Assembly (NCBI GenBank): GCA_030068075.1
Contig: CM057842.1
Coordinates: 42,246,659-42,310,658, forward strand
DNA from: Paguma larvata
Taxonomy: Eukaryota; Chordata; Mammalia; Carnivora; Viverridae
Direction: 5' to 3'
Length of the DNA stretch: 64,000 bases
Under the pieces are notes generated by a model. That model made no database searches. It was not told the origin of the DNA and was given only the letters and a program-made list of their open reading frames with translations. The position numbers and the translations under genes are program-made. Positions 36,711 to 48,195 of the stretch are shown piece after piece; the stretch's first letter is position 1, and every line of letters starts with the position of its first letter.

Positions 36711-36930
36711 GGGGCGCCTGGGTGGCTCAGAAGATTAAGCCTCCGACTTCTGCTCAGGTTCTGATCTCATGGTTCATGAGTTTGAGCCCCACATCAGACT
36801 CTGTGCTGACAGCTTGGAGCCTGGAGCCTGCTTCAGATTCTGTGTCTCCCTCTCAGTCTATCCCTCTCCCTCTCATGCTCTGTCTCTCTCTCTCTCTCAG
36901 AAATGAATAAACATTAAAAAGAAAAAAAAA
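36711..36930 (+). mobile_element. SINEC_Fc-type SINE nested in the tail of another
   Basis: Head 'ggggcgcctgggtggctcag', full body, TC tract and A-rich tail. The shared right repeat (AGAAAAACTC, 36931-36940) belongs to the outer insertion. Confidence 0.95.
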
Positions 36931-37164
36931 AGAAAAACTCAGTAACAACACTTGACAACAGATTAAATACTGAGAAGTGATAGAGAGAGTAACAGTTATT
37001 GGACTTCAAAAGAGAAAGCTCGTTTCGAATATGTAGTGTGACCAGAAACTGAGTCCAAAGTCAGGTTCGAAGTAAAGTCACATCTTGATTACTTAAAAGG
37101 AGTAGAACGTCATAGGTGCCTGAAACAGTGTGAAGAAAGGAAAGAGATGGAAACAGCAATTCTA

Positions 37165-37425
37165 ACAGCTAACTTTTATTGAGTATTGAGTCTGTGCCAG
37201 GCACAGTAGTAAATGTTTTGTGTGTAAACTCTTTCAGGGAGAAATTAGAGATGTAGTTGAAAGCTTTAAACAGTCAATAAGGTGACCCAGATTTTATTCC
37301 TTGTTTGGCCACTATGCGAACTTCTACCACACTAATACCTTTTCCTCTGTGGGCCTCCATTTTTTCATCTGGCAAATTAATCGCATGTACTGGGCAGTTG
37401 TTCAGATTCCTTCTGCTCCAAATTC
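37165..37425 (+). mobile_element. MIR-type SINE fragment(s)
   Basis: 'tattgagtctgtgccaggca' followed by 'cagtagtaaatgttttgtgt' gives the 5' part of MIR. The following 'tgtgggcctccattttttca' and 'tctggcaaattaatcgcatg' read as a reverse MIR or MIR3 piece, so two fragments in opposite orientation are likely. Confidence 0.55.
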
Positions 37426-37899
37426 TATGTCATAAGGTCAACAAAGGAAAAATGATCAATATTAGAATGAAAGAGACTGAAATTATTATTAGATATTGGG
37501 TTTTGCTGAAAGACCCTATGATCACTTAGTTGTTAAATACTCCATTTTGCCACATCACCTCGTTTTCTTTACACCTGAATTTTGTAAAAACTAAGGTACT
37601 GACCAACAGTTATTTATGACTTTACATAAGGGCAACCCATTCATACGCCTATAAGTAGGAGGTAGCTAATGTAGTATTGCATAGTGACCATCATTATATG
37701 GAGAGCAAATGCTCTGTCTCAACAGGGAAGTCACCACCAGTCCCTGAAATTGTTAGTTCTATGGCAATGATTTTGTGGCATCTGCTTTGCCATGATGAAG
37801 ACAGGATTCAGCAGGATGAAGACAATAATCATCCTTAAGCCGTTCCTAATTTCTAGGTTCTCTTCCAAGAAGTACTTTTTTACATCATCGTATGACTCA

Positions 37900-38050
37900 T
37901 AATGCCGGAGATATACCTCCTATTTCCTATTTCAGGTAAAAGGGACTTGAAACTCAGAGAAGTTAAGTAACTTACCCAAATTTTTTATTCACATTGAGAA
38001 AATGAGAAGATGATGACAGATTTCAAACTCAGGATAATCTAGGTAAAAGG
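37900..38050 (+). mobile_element. MIR-type SINE fragment
   Basis: Contains 'gggacttgaaactcagagaa' followed by 'gttaagtaacttacccaaa', the MIR core, and 'gatttcaaactcaggat' downstream. Confidence 0.75.
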
Positions 38051-39195
38051 CACTTTCCCTGCACCGGTATCCCATGCTGCCTGCTGAGACAGGAAAGCAG
38101 TGAACAGAGAGTAGGAAGTATAATGTTTGGCCATATTTCACTTCTTGAATTAAATTACAGTGTTGAATAAAATCTGGCCATCTTGTTCACATCAAAGAAA
38201 TGGAGATATTATAAAAATATATCACATTAAAGCTGAGAGGCAGCAATGGGAATGAATAAACCATAGTTCTCGGTCCTTCAGGTGGGAAACTGGCATCTTT
38301 GGGCACCATGCAGTTCAACCTGTAATCAGGATCTAGTTCATCTACTTCCAATTGCTTTTTCTCCTTAGGTACCATCACTTCTCTGTTCTTTCCTTGACGT
38401 TGTTCATGGTAGTTCATTCATTTCTATGAAACTTTTGGTTGCATCTTGGTTTGGTTACCTTTTTTGCTGGTATTTAGTACTTACTTTTCTGCATTATAAT
38501 AATTGTTTATTCCTTAATCTTCGTTTTATTTATGTGGCTTCCTGGTCTGCTGCCCATTCCACTCACAGACCACAGCAAACCCTCCCACTAAGCCAGGGCA
38601 CCTGCTTTGTCTCATCCAAACCTACTTACCTGATGACTTCTGTCCAAGCACCACACAGTCCAAGGGGAATTCCACCTTCAGTAAGCTCCCAGGTGTCTGT
38701 AGCTTATATCAAAGCCTTTGATGAGAAAAAAACATTTTTATTTTCAAGACATATTGGAAGCAGTCTCCAAAGGTGTATGAAGTTAATGCATCATTAAAAT
38801 ACTGAACTGTTTTTCCCTCCTCAGTATAGTTAAGAGCTTTACAGCATCCAAACCAGCCCACCTGTTAAGTATCTCCGGCAGTCTGCTGCTGGGAGCCGAT
38901 TTTCAGGATTGTAACAACTTTATAATTTGGACAACTTTAATCAAGATTCTTACCTTGGCAGATGCCATCTTTTTGCTTCAATCCCATACTAGGCCTTCTG
39001 ACAGTCTGCTTGTTGAAGTTTTTGCCCTTTCTTTGATCCCCAATGATTTCTTGTTTCCTGTGTATCTCTAGATTAATATCTAACAGCTGTTTGTCTAGCA
39101 TGCAAAACTCTTATATAATTAAGACTTTACTGCTCTACACCATTTATTTTCAAACCTGGACTATATTAACATGCTCGGTAGTTTAGAGAAAGTTT
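38051..39195. other. Unique sequence, no supported gene
   Basis: A 123-codon plus-strand frame (38426-38797) and a 76-codon minus-strand frame (38187-38417) occur. Neither shows a domain, signal peptide with processing site, or splice-bounded exon pattern that I can recognise, so neither is called. Confidence 0.4.
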
Positions 39196-39470
39196 TTTGC
39201 TATCTTTTTATTATTATTATTATTATTGTCAATTGGTTTCCATACAACACCCAGTGCTCATCCCAACTCCCCCCCTGCTCAGTGCCCGTCACCCCCTCTC
39301 CCCCCTCCCTCACCCCCCCCACCCTCAGTTTGTTCTTAGTCTTTGAGAGTCTCTTATGTTTTGTCTCCCTCCCTCTCTGTGTCTTTTTTTCTTTCCCCTC
39401 TTCCCCTCCCCCCTAGTTTTCTGTTAAGTCTCGCAAAGTCCACCTATGCACGGAAACATATGGTATCATT
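39196..39470 (-). mobile_element. Carnivore-type L1 3'UTR, 5'-truncated
   Basis: T-rich/(TTA)n lead-in (39203-39222, the A-rich tail in reverse), then 'aacacccagtgctcatccca', a C-rich block, 'accctcagtttgttcttagt', 'gagagtctcttatgttttgt', 'ttttctgttaagtctcgcaa' and 'catatggtatcatttctt'. This is the polypurine-rich 3'UTR of young carnivore L1 in reverse complement. Target repeats not clear. The plus-strand Pro/Ser-rich frame here is antisense noise. Confidence 0.88.
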
Positions 39471-40093
39471 TCTTATATGTGCTCTAGAATAAAGATCTAC
39501 TTAATGGACAGCGATATCCCTTGGCCCATAGATACTAATATGAGTGCCATTAGTTAAAAGTGGAATGCATTCATTTTTAAATGTTTACAAAGAATATGAA
39601 TACTAATGTATTTTTACACTCGATGATTTATTCTTAGCATTTGGAATCATTTTACTTAATTGGTATCAGCTATTCTCACATAAATAAATGAATAAATAAA
39701 ACTCAAAATGCTAGCCCCCAGCGACACAAGAGAAGCTGATTTCTGGAGACTTCCTAGACCTTCTCCCTGTTTACTGCACTCACATCCATCCACTTAATGA
39801 GAAGAACCCTTTTAGCTGACACATGTGGTTTTGATGTAGAAGCTTAGACAAAAATGTATGTAGTTTGTTTCTTTTAGAAAACATCTCATTAGATATAATT
39901 AAGGTATACAGAAAGGGGGTACTGAAACTCTATAGCTTATTGCCAACCACATATCTTAACCATTCACAAATAAATCTCAGTAGCTGGATTAATTCACCAG
40001 TCAGTTTGAAGCACTTGGGATCATATTGGAATTAGCAGCTTAGAGTTAGTATGCTATCTCCCAGTGGAAGCTTCTGAGGTGAAACTAAAGTAA
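39471..40093. other. No recognised feature
   Basis: Unclassified AT-rich sequence. Confidence 0.5.
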
Positions 40094-40131
40094 TGAATAA
40101 ATAAATAGATAAATAAATAAATAAATAAAAC
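40094..40131. repeat. (AAAT)n microsatellite
   Basis: About nine AATA units, with one ATAG interruption. Confidence 0.95.
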
Positions 40132-40257
40132 CTCTTTAGAAAACCGTATATGAAAGAGGCATCTAGTTAATTATTTGACAGAAAAATAAATTTGTAATTC
40201 TGTGAAGTTTGGTAGTTGACTTTACAACAAAAAGAGAAAGTTGAAAGCATTAACAAG

Positions 40258-40420
40258 TAGGGGCACCCGGGTGGCTCAGTCGGTTAAGCATCCGACTGAC
40301 AGCTGATAGCTCAGAGCCTGGAGCCTGCTTTGGATTCTGCATCTTCCTCTCTCTGCTCCTCTCCTGCTCATGCTCCATCTCTCTCTTTGTCTCAAAAATA
40401 AATAAACTTTTTTAAAAACA
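40258..40420 (+). mobile_element. SINEC_Fc-type SINE with internal deletion, 10-bp duplication
   Basis: Normal head joins directly to the body ('gcatccgactgacagctgat'), removing the B-box and roughly 65 bp. TC tract and tail are complete. Perfect target repeats CATTAACAAG at 40248-40257 and 40421-40430. Confidence 0.95.
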
Positions 40421-40430
40421 CATTAACAAG

Positions 40431-40874
40431 GGTATATGTTGGCTCAGAATTCAATGTGACTATAGCACAAGAAAATTAGTCTATTTAGATTCTGTGGACT
40501 ACCTCTCAAACACAGTAGCAGGCATTATCAAAGAGGGTACCCAAATATCAGTCACTTATTCAATAATATAATTAAGAATTCCTTTTGAGACATGAGTTAA
40601 CTGTTTTGATACTATGAGGAGGTGGGGAGATGCAGTCCTTAACTTTGAATCCTCAGGGGATTAACGAGTTCCTTTTTGGAACTGCTCTCTGAATCCTCAT
40701 TTATTTCAGTAGTATGTCTTTTGCTATGTATGCATAGGTTACAAACTTGTGGATAATCCTCCACCAACAACTATTGCTAGCTATTGTCATAACTACTCAA
40801 AGGACACTGATCACAAGGAATTCTTATAAAATAGAATAAACTCGTGTATTGGATTTCCTTATTGGAAATACCCA
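40431..40874. other. No recognised feature
   Basis: Unclassified sequence. Confidence 0.5.
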
Positions 40875-41095
40875 TGTTTTACAGAGTGTGTACTATTTGT
40901 GAAACACAGTCCTGTGCACATAGCGTTCCATTTACTCCTTATGGTAGCCCAGGAAGCTGCCCTCTTAGGAATATCATCCCTCCACTTCAAGTGTGGAAGC
41001 TTGGTCTCAGAGAGATTGCACAACTCACTCATAAAGCACCTAGAAGGTACTAGAGACAGGCTTTGAGGCTAAGTAGTTTGTCTCTATAGCTTAAG
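40875..41095 (+). mobile_element. MIR-type SINE, nearly full length
   Basis: 'tactatttgtgaaacacagt', 'gcgttccatttactccttat', 'ggtagcccaggaagctgccc', 'ggtctcagagagattgcaca' and 'actcactcataaagcaccta' follow MIR order. Confidence 0.78.
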
Positions 41096-41394
41096 CTCTA
41101 AATACTATTCCATTCCAACTCTAGGTATTGGTATGAGTAAATAGATTCGAGTTAGATTGCTGAAGTCAATTAATGGCTGACTGCTCTGCTCAATCTACAG
41201 AAATAAGCTCCATAAATCCTATGCACCCTTTCATTTTTTAAGATTTTACCAGGAGAAAATAGCTTCCAAGACTAACCTCAGGTGATAGGCAAAACTAGTT
41301 TCCTTCCTTCTTAAAATATTTTTTTTTCTATTTCAGTATGAAAACCCCAGGCTTGAACTACAGGGTGGTTTTCGCACAATATTTAGTGCTCAAC

Positions 41395-41695
41395 AATTAT
41401 TCCGTATGCTCCCCTGTGTTTCCCAGACTTCCTTTGGAATTATGCTGGGCCCATGTATCTAGTTTGGCCCATGGATGCTGACAGGAAATGGCATGTAATA
41501 TGTCTTGGCGAAGACAGTTCATCCATTCCCCTGTTTCCCTGCAGTGCCCTTAGAAGCTATATTTTTCATGTGGCATGGCTACAAGGTACAGAAGGGTTGC
41601 CCAGTATTCACTGGAATGAGTTTATGTGAAACCTTATATTAGTGACTGAGATTTGGGGGTATTCATGGCCTAACCTAATCTGACTAATACAGAAG
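41395..41695. mobile_element. Ancient interspersed repeat, family unresolved (copy A)
   Basis: Shows 'tctagtttggcccatggatg', 'ctgacaggaaatggcatgta', 'gtgaaaccttatattagtga' and 'ctgagatttgggggtattca', ending 'cctaacctaatctgactaat'. The same motif order with 'ccactgaaatttgcaggttt' recurs at 57390-57725, so the window holds two copies. Family name not assigned. Confidence 0.55.
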
Positions 41696-42187
41696 TTTAA
41701 TTGCTCATGGGTTAAAAATGGAGGTATCTATCCATCGATGCATGTCTTTTCTGTCACCTCAGAGACTCCTCCTTGGAAGATAGAATTTGTTTTATGTGTT
41801 AGCCATTAGCAGGATGCCCAGAATCAGCCATTAACCATTGCTTCCTAATGGCGTGAACAGCCCTCTGGGTTCTCAGTACATAGAAATTGGAAATGATGAT
41901 GCGTGTCTGATGAGGAAGTGAACTCATTGTCACCTGTAGCCTTTAGCATGTGGGTGGGCATACTGAAGTCTCTCTGCTGGCCCATAATGAAAGGGGTGTG
42001 TAAATTTTCCATAGTAGTCACCATTGTTCCCCTGTTGAGGCAAGTCATAAAAACCTGTGCTCCTCTCTGGCAGAAGTCCGGGAAAACCAAAGACATTTGT
42101 TCAGAATCTTTGGCAAGGATGACTTTCTGTCAAAATTTTGTCATGAAAAAATGTAAAATGAAAGGCAAGGCAAGGTAATGTTGCCAT
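41696..42187. other. No recognised feature
   Basis: Overlapping 80-90-codon frames on both strands (41845-42178) show no motif. The opposite-strand overlap and lack of family signature argue against a gene. Confidence 0.5.
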
Positions 42188-42208
42188 CTTCCCCCCTCCT
42201 CATTTTTA

Positions 42209-42401
42209 ATTTTTTAAATGTTTATTTATTTGAGAGACAGACACAGCAGGAGCAGGGGAGGGGCAGAGAGAGAGAGAGAATCCCAAGCAGGGTCTGTGCT
42301 GTCGATCTCACAAACAGGGGCCCAATCTCATGAACCAGGAGATCATCATCTGAGCCGAAATCAAGAGTCAGACACTTAACCAACTGAGCCACCCATGTGC
42401 C
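42209..42401 (-). mobile_element. SINEC_Fc-type SINE, variant subfamily
   Basis: T-rich tail, GA tract, an 'aatcccaagcagggtctgtg' body and head ending 'gagccacccatgtgccc'. C-rich near-identical flanks at 42188-42208 and 42402-42420 are the target repeats, with length differences in the C run. Confidence 0.93.
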
Positions 42402-42420
42402 CTTCCCCTCCCCATTTTTA

Positions 42421-43529
42421 GAGAAATGGGTCTTTTAAAAAATATATGATATTCTAGATCTAGATCTCTTATGATATTCAGACTGCTTCAACAGTCTGAA
42501 ATGAAGCTACTATTTGAATAAAATTCTGTACTGTTTGACTTCCTGAAAGTCCTGCCTCAGAATTAATCAGAATGTTTAGATTTAAAGAAGAAAATTTAAA
42601 ATATATCTCCTGGTTTTTGTGTTGTAACCTGAGACTTTACTAGAGGAATGTGAAGAAGCATCTCCCCATTCTTAAAGACCCAAAATTATATCTCATAGTT
42701 ACAGAAAAACCACATATTTAAAGACTCAACTTCAGATTATTTCTGAACATTTCATATTGTCTCACTACAAATAAATTCTACTTCATATAAATAGTACATA
42801 AACTTAAAGGAACCATTAAATGCAAAATAACAATGGTATCGGACAATCTGAGATCATCTATTCTGAGAATTTATCATTATGCCCTTCAAATTATCTCCAA
42901 ATCCCACCTGCTTTCAGATCCTCAGAAGCTGGCTTTCTGTTTTGCTGTGACTGCTCAATAGAAAATAAACAGATGGGGCTGAAAAAAATCCAGAAATACA
43001 AATGGGTAGAAACCGCCTCAGGCTTTTGAACAGCATCAAAGGAAGGGCTGACTTTTCTTTTTTTTTTTCTGTTTGACAAACAAATCTGGAACACAAACCC
43101 TGATACGGTTTCACTTTCAACCACCATCAAATGTTTTATTTTGTTTTGTTTCTCTTGAAATCCAAAGCTAATTTGGAGGTTTTCCTTTTATTTAATTCTG
43201 ATGAGTGAATGATCAATGATTGGTATTTGGAAAGTATATTAAACCGGGATTGGGGGAGGGGGAGAAATTTGTGTAAGACATTAGGATATATGGATTCACT
43301 TATTTCAGCAGTGAAAAACTTTAGGGGCACTAATCTCATTAATTAAATTGCTTTCAAATAAAGGCCAGGTCCATTGACACCTGACAAAGATAAATTACGC
43401 CTAGAATAGATTTCACTTTTTCTGCATAAGCTTGGCCTTTATGAGTTGACTTCCACATGTGGGAATCTAAGTTAAACATATTTTTATGTTTCTAGTACCC
43501 TATTTTCTACCTGCTTTTTTGTTTGTGCA
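42421..43529. other. No recognised feature
   Basis: Unclassified AT-rich sequence; the overlapping frames at 42820-43130 lie on opposite strands without motifs. Confidence 0.45.
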
Positions 43530-43735
43530 ACTTTGCCAGATATCTTCAGGTATCATCCTTTGAAGGGAAAACTAAAGGGCAGAGATAGTAAAAGTTCCGA
43601 CCCTTACAAGGGGCACACGGTATAGTTGCACAGGTTTTTTTCCTGAATAAGGCACCAGTCAAAGGCATAAATTGGGACTTAAATCCAACTTGAGTTCTGT
43701 TCTCTAATCCTCAGAACTCTTGGTGCTGCATTAGT
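43530..43735 (+). mobile_element. Probable MIR-type SINE fragment
   Basis: Decayed pattern 'gaagggaaaactaaagggca' and 'gggacttaaatccaacttga' in MIR order. Confidence 0.5.
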
Positions 43736-44089
43736 GTGAATGAGTAACTTTTCCAATTAGTTCTACCCCTGGCTGTATTTATTTGGATCATCCAGAAGAA
43801 GTGTATTCTTCTGTCTCCCACAAAGGCACCATATGGTCCTTGCAGTGCCCTGGTTGCTCTAAATCAAACAAGTGAAAGTTGATTTTTTTTTACCCTCTCT
43901 ACTTCTAAGGTTGACAATTATGGTACCATTCCAGTTAGTTCAGAAACACAAGCAGGAAGGCCTCAACTAGTGAGGTTAAATTAGGTGGTTTTGAAATTCC
44001 AGATCCAGTCTGACAGTCTATCAAAAACAGAGGAATGAAGACTGACATGTTGACAGCTGCAGCAAACTTCAGCATGGCCCTGAGAAGCA
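43736..44089. other. No recognised feature
   Basis: Unclassified sequence. Confidence 0.5.
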
Positions 44090-44280
44090 AGATAATAGTT
44101 AAAGCTGCAGGATTTGGGTTCGGCCAATCTGTGCTCAAGTTCTGGTTCTTTCCCTCTGCTAACTGTACATATGCCGCTATTTAGTATATACTTTTAGGAC
44201 CCCATCTCTTCATAGGTTAAATTAGCAAGAGCGCCGACCTCACAGAGCTAGTCTGTGAAGATTTATAATGTCTTAGTACA
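44090..44280 (-). mobile_element. MIR-type SINE fragment
   Basis: Reverse-complement pattern: 'aaagctgcaggatttgggtt', 'gctcaagttctggttctttc', 'tctcttcataggttaaatta' and 'cctcacagagctagtctgtg'. Confidence 0.62.
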
Positions 44281-44505
44281 TTTAGGTGATCCATTAAGGA
44301 TGATCATGACACCAGCATGAATGTCACTGTCATTCTTGGCTTGAACCTTGAATTCCATATATGCGTGCTAAAAAAAAAATGTATGTCTTCAGTCCTCACT
44401 CTTTATTAACTTAATCAGAATAAATGGACTTCGTATCAGGAAACTTCCATTTCTGACACACTTATTACATTATTTTAATTAACCATTGCATATGAAAATG
44501 TCAGA

Positions 44506-44722
44506 ATGGAGCACCTGGGTGACTTAGCAGTTGAATGTCCAGCTCTTGATTTGTGCTCAGGTCATAATCTCATGGTTTGTGAGATCGAGCCCCACATTGG
44601 GCTCCATGCTGACAGCACAGAGTCTGTTTGGGGTTCTCTATCTCTCCCTCTCTCTCTCTGCCCCTCCCCTACTCACACTTCCCTCACTCTCAAAATAAAT
44701 AAATAAACATTAAAAAAGAAAA
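44506..44722 (+). mobile_element. SINEC_Fc-type SINE, 12-bp duplication
   Basis: Head (gagcacctgggtgacttagc), body, TC tract and A/AATAAA tail. Target repeats 'gaaaatg(t/g)caga' at 44494-44505 and 44723-44734 with one mismatch. Confidence 0.94.
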
Positions 44723-44734
44723 GAAAATGGCAGA

Positions 44735-45599
44735 GAGAGAGAAACTGCCTCAGAGATAGCTGTGAATCATCCCTTTGTTTTAGTAGATGAAAAAACACAC
44801 TTGCATTTATTTAGTCACTTTTCAAAAGTCGCAATTAGTTTTCCTACTCACCATTCTAAGTATCTTCCAGCATTTTAATGGGCTTCATCATTTAAAAGAT
44901 CAGTGAAGCTTTATTCCACCCATCATGGAAAGACGAATCAAAGACAAGGCCAAGTGTGTTCCAGAGAGATGAAAAAGCTGTTGAATTTTCTTATCAGAAT
45001 ACAACCACGCTGAAACATGTCACCCTCCTGAATACCCCCACTCTCTGCCTTAATGTTCATCCAAATCTAAACTGTGGGCCACAGACCTGTTTTGGGTAGA
45101 ACTGTGCCTTCCTCAAAGTCCTGCTCCTAAATGGCATTTATGTGCAATAGGCCATGATTGATAAGTCTGGAAATATATAAGTAAAATTGGACAGTGGCCT
45201 CCAACTCTGGTTGTCTTAATGATTGAAGTCAGGCTCTCCCAAATCTAAAGAAAAAGATCACTTTCCCATTGATTGACTAAGAGGCCAGGAGGCGCTTTGT
45301 TGTGAAATTTTGTCAGGCCACATTCTAATGAGCTGTCTGGTATAGAACTGGTATTGAACTATTGTAGATACGGCCCTGAAGATTTGAGATTTATTGGTCA
45401 GACTTACAAACACACCAGAATGAAAACAAACCAAATATTTTTCTTCCAGTTCTACCAGTTGGAAAAATAAAGCTTAAAAACTAGAAGCCGGCTTGGAAAT
45501 CATCTGACAAGTTTCTTTAATGTTGTAGGAAGGAAACAAAGGCCCTGTAAAGTCAAATAATACATAGAGACCCACATGGCAATCTAGTGGCATGTCTAG
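44735..45599. other. No firmly recognised feature
   Basis: Unclassified. The part near 45100-45150 ('gaactgtgccttcctcaaag') could be a relic of an MLT1-type LTR but is too decayed to call. Confidence 0.4.
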
Positions 45600-45830
45600 T
45601 ACAACAATAGCAATAATGTCAACTTTCACTCAAACACCATTCTAGGAACTGTATATTCTGTTAACTCCTTATACTTCCACATTGCATTTGCAATGAGCAA
45701 AGCGCTCAGGATGGTTGAGTGCTTTGCCAAAGATCACATATCTAGTACAAAGAGAAGCTAAGATATGAACTATTATATTAGCCACAAACCATGATGCTCA
45801 AACCCAGTTGTCACTCTTCCTATACCATCC
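45600..45830 (+). mobile_element. MIR-type SINE fragment
   Basis: 'aacaccattctaggaactgt', 'gttaactccttatacttcca', 'gagtgctttgccaaagatca', 'catatctagtacaaagagaa' and 'gatgctcaaacccagttgtc' follow MIR order. Confidence 0.65.
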
Positions 45831-46264
45831 TGCCCTCACTCCCCAGGCTTCCAGTCTACTGGTTTAGTGCACCTTCATCATTCAAACTCTTGAAATTAAA
45901 TTGATTCTGCATCTGAAATCTGGGTTCATGAAGACTTCAAGAAACACTTTATTGCCAAGCTGTTAGGTGTCAATAAATGAGAATTGTAAGATAGATGTAT
46001 AAAGTCAGTAGATGAGAATTCTGTACTCCCAAATGTCACTGCTGTCATTTAGATGATTAGCTGACTTGCAGAGTAACTCGAAGTTTAGAACCAACTTGGA
46101 GCATTACTTCTCAAAGGAATAGAAGAGGGGAATGAGATAAGGGTGTCTCTTAAGTGGCTGTTTTTATAGCAAAGGCTCTTGATAGTAAGATAGAGACAAG
46201 GGGACACATACACACACACACAGGTATAAATACAGAGAGACAGAGAACTAGCAAAAAGGAAGAG

Positions 46265-46542
46265 AATGCCAGAAGACCCGTGTAAGAAACCTATGAAGTT
46301 GCTGGTAAATCGCGCGTGTACCTGCAATGGAGATTATAAGGGAAACTCGTTTTCTTCCTTGTCCACCAAAAGGTCAGCAGGAGGGCAGTCTGCTGCCTCC
46401 ATAGGAGCAGTAGCAGTTCAGAAGAGACTGAAATGGAGACAGCATCTGCTGCAAGGCGCTGTTGGAAATCAACCATGCTATGGCTGACACATCTATACAG
46501 GAAAAACGACACCAGTAATAGATGCTAACGAAAGCTATTGGG
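46265..46542. other. Unclassified segment with CpG-containing patch and short frame
   Basis: A 73-codon plus-strand frame (46266-46487; Lys/Arg/Ser/Gly-rich, two early Cys) and an antisense frame overlap here. The segment holds several CpGs (for example 'ggtaaatcgcgcgtgtacct') in an otherwise CpG-poor region. I recognise no gene, pseudogene or repeat. It lies immediately upstream of a tiny L1 stub, but the stub has its own candidate target repeat, so a link is not established. Confidence 0.35.
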
Positions 46543-46614
46543 TTCACCTGAAACTAATACTGCACTGTATGTTAATTAACTGGAATTTAAATAAAAGTTC
46601 GAAAAAGAAAAAAA
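46543..46614 (+). mobile_element. Extremely short L1 3' end insertion (72 bp)
   Basis: 'cacctgaaactaatactgca', 'ctgtatgttaattaactgga' and 'atttaaataaaag' plus an A-rich tail are the last bases of carnivore L1. Candidate 12-bp target repeats AAAGCT(A/T)TTGGG at 46531-46542 and 46615-46626 differ at one base, consistent with a severely 5'-truncated insertion. Confidence 0.8.
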
Positions 46615-46626
46615 AAAGCTTTTGGG

Positions 46627-47599
46627 GTCCCAGCCTTGTGAATACAGGTGAAGTTCAAATACAGGTCTCCTACTGATTAAAATTATTGTTGTTGTTGATT
46701 ATTATTGTTATTTGTTTATGCATGTTACATGTTAAAAATAGTTGCGGCCTCAGGTTGCACAGATTTCATTAATTCAATTGAAGACTGTATAAATACTATG
46801 GTCAAACATGAAAATGTGTATATAAAGACTATATTCCTATCAGTAGCCATCTGATAACCATGTAAGGAAGGTCAAGGAAGAGAGAATTCCTTTTAAAAAT
46901 GGACAATATTACAACAAGTGAGGGAATAAGATGCAAAAAGTTCTCGAGGCAGGAAAATGAAGGGTCCCAGTAAGGAAAGGAGAGTGATTTGGCTGGTGAC
47001 TGTGACACCTGAAAGAAGTCTCAAAGCAATCAGACTACAGATAAGGTGAAGGTGGGTGGTGCTGTGGATGGCTCAGGGCAGGCTTTGTTCTAAGCAATGG
47101 TTAATAGTGACAGTTTTAAAGCTGCAGGTTGATAGCCATGAAACGTCAAATGAGTTACCAACTGCTGACCTAAGTATCTGCAAATAGAGAGATAGAAAGT
47201 TTTAGGAGGACTAAAATCTGGCACAAAGCAGGAGTGGTAATAAGGCCATATAGCATAACGTAAAGTTAGGGGAAGATTTCTGAAATCTTCTTCAAAATGC
47301 GTAACCTTCACTTGCTACAAAGCCGATCATCACCATTACCTTCCTTTCTTCTCTTTTCCTAATTGTCTATATTAGTTACTATTTCAGCAGTTATGGCTGC
47401 CTTACTAATCCATTACTCACCTCAGTGAGTGGCCAGGGATGCAAAGGGGCAGAGAGAGTGGAAGAGGGGCAGTGGTGTTGTGCACTGCATTCTAGGATGA
47501 AGGGCCAGTAGTAGGAAGGCAAGAAGATGGGAATGACCAAAAGAAGAGTGAATCTGGGAGAGTTTCAGTATTTTTTTCACCTTTCTAACGAAAGAAAAA
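46627..47599. other. No recognised feature
   Basis: Unclassified sequence with a short (GTT)n/(ATT)n patch at about 46684-46710. Confidence 0.45.
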
Positions 47600-47746
47600 C
47601 TTTGTTCCCAGGGTTCAGTTCCGGCGAATCTAGGGGTCCCTGAAGGATGGATGGTCAGGCGAAAGGAAATGAGGGAGCCATGAGAGAGATGACCAAGCAG
47701 GCAGCCCTGGCAATTCTGGCATCTCCGCCCTGCTGGTCTCAGTGTC

Positions 47747-47752
47747 TTTATT
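47747..47752 (-). promoter_or_regulatory. LTR polyadenylation signal AATAAA
   Basis: Conserved with the sister LTR, in the same context (TTTAAAAATAAAGACACTGA on the minus strand). Confidence 0.75.
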
Positions 47753-48195
47753 TTTAAAGGTAGTGAGTGACATTCCATCAATGAGTGACATTTCATAGTT
47801 TGATCTCTTTAACAATAATGCGTTTTTTACCAGCAAGGCGCAACTTCCTTAATCCTGTATGTTGGTTTCGGGATAATTAACATATAAATTTAGGGTGAAG
47901 GGAGAGAACAGGGTGTTTCCTTGAGGCCTTAATGTTAATTATCTACCAACAGGCCTATTCTTCCTATTCTTCCAACTACAATGGGGGAGGTGCAACCCAT
48001 CCCCAAGATGCAACTTGAAGGTTACTTCTGGCCAGGCTACTCTCATTCAGATGTAATCCATCAAAGCATCATGCTCCAGGTCCTTCCCTTTTATCTAAAT
48101 GCCATAAAACAAAAGAGCATTACATTCCTCGGGGCCAAGGAGAGTAGCTCAAGAAATCCAAGCCTGAAAAATTATTTAGAAGGAGGTAAGACTAG

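Noticed and set aside
36453..36910. Recurring ~60-residue open frames beginning like 'WVAQSVKHPTSAQVMIS' across the window (for example 11767-11949, 36605-36910, 54248-54451)
   Set aside because: They coincide with plus-strand SINE copies; the same peptide recurs because the same repeat is read in the same frame. Minus-strand equivalents are the antisense reading.
38426..38797. 123-codon plus-strand frame
   Set aside because: No domain, signal or splice context recognised; length is within chance expectation for 64 kb read in six frames.
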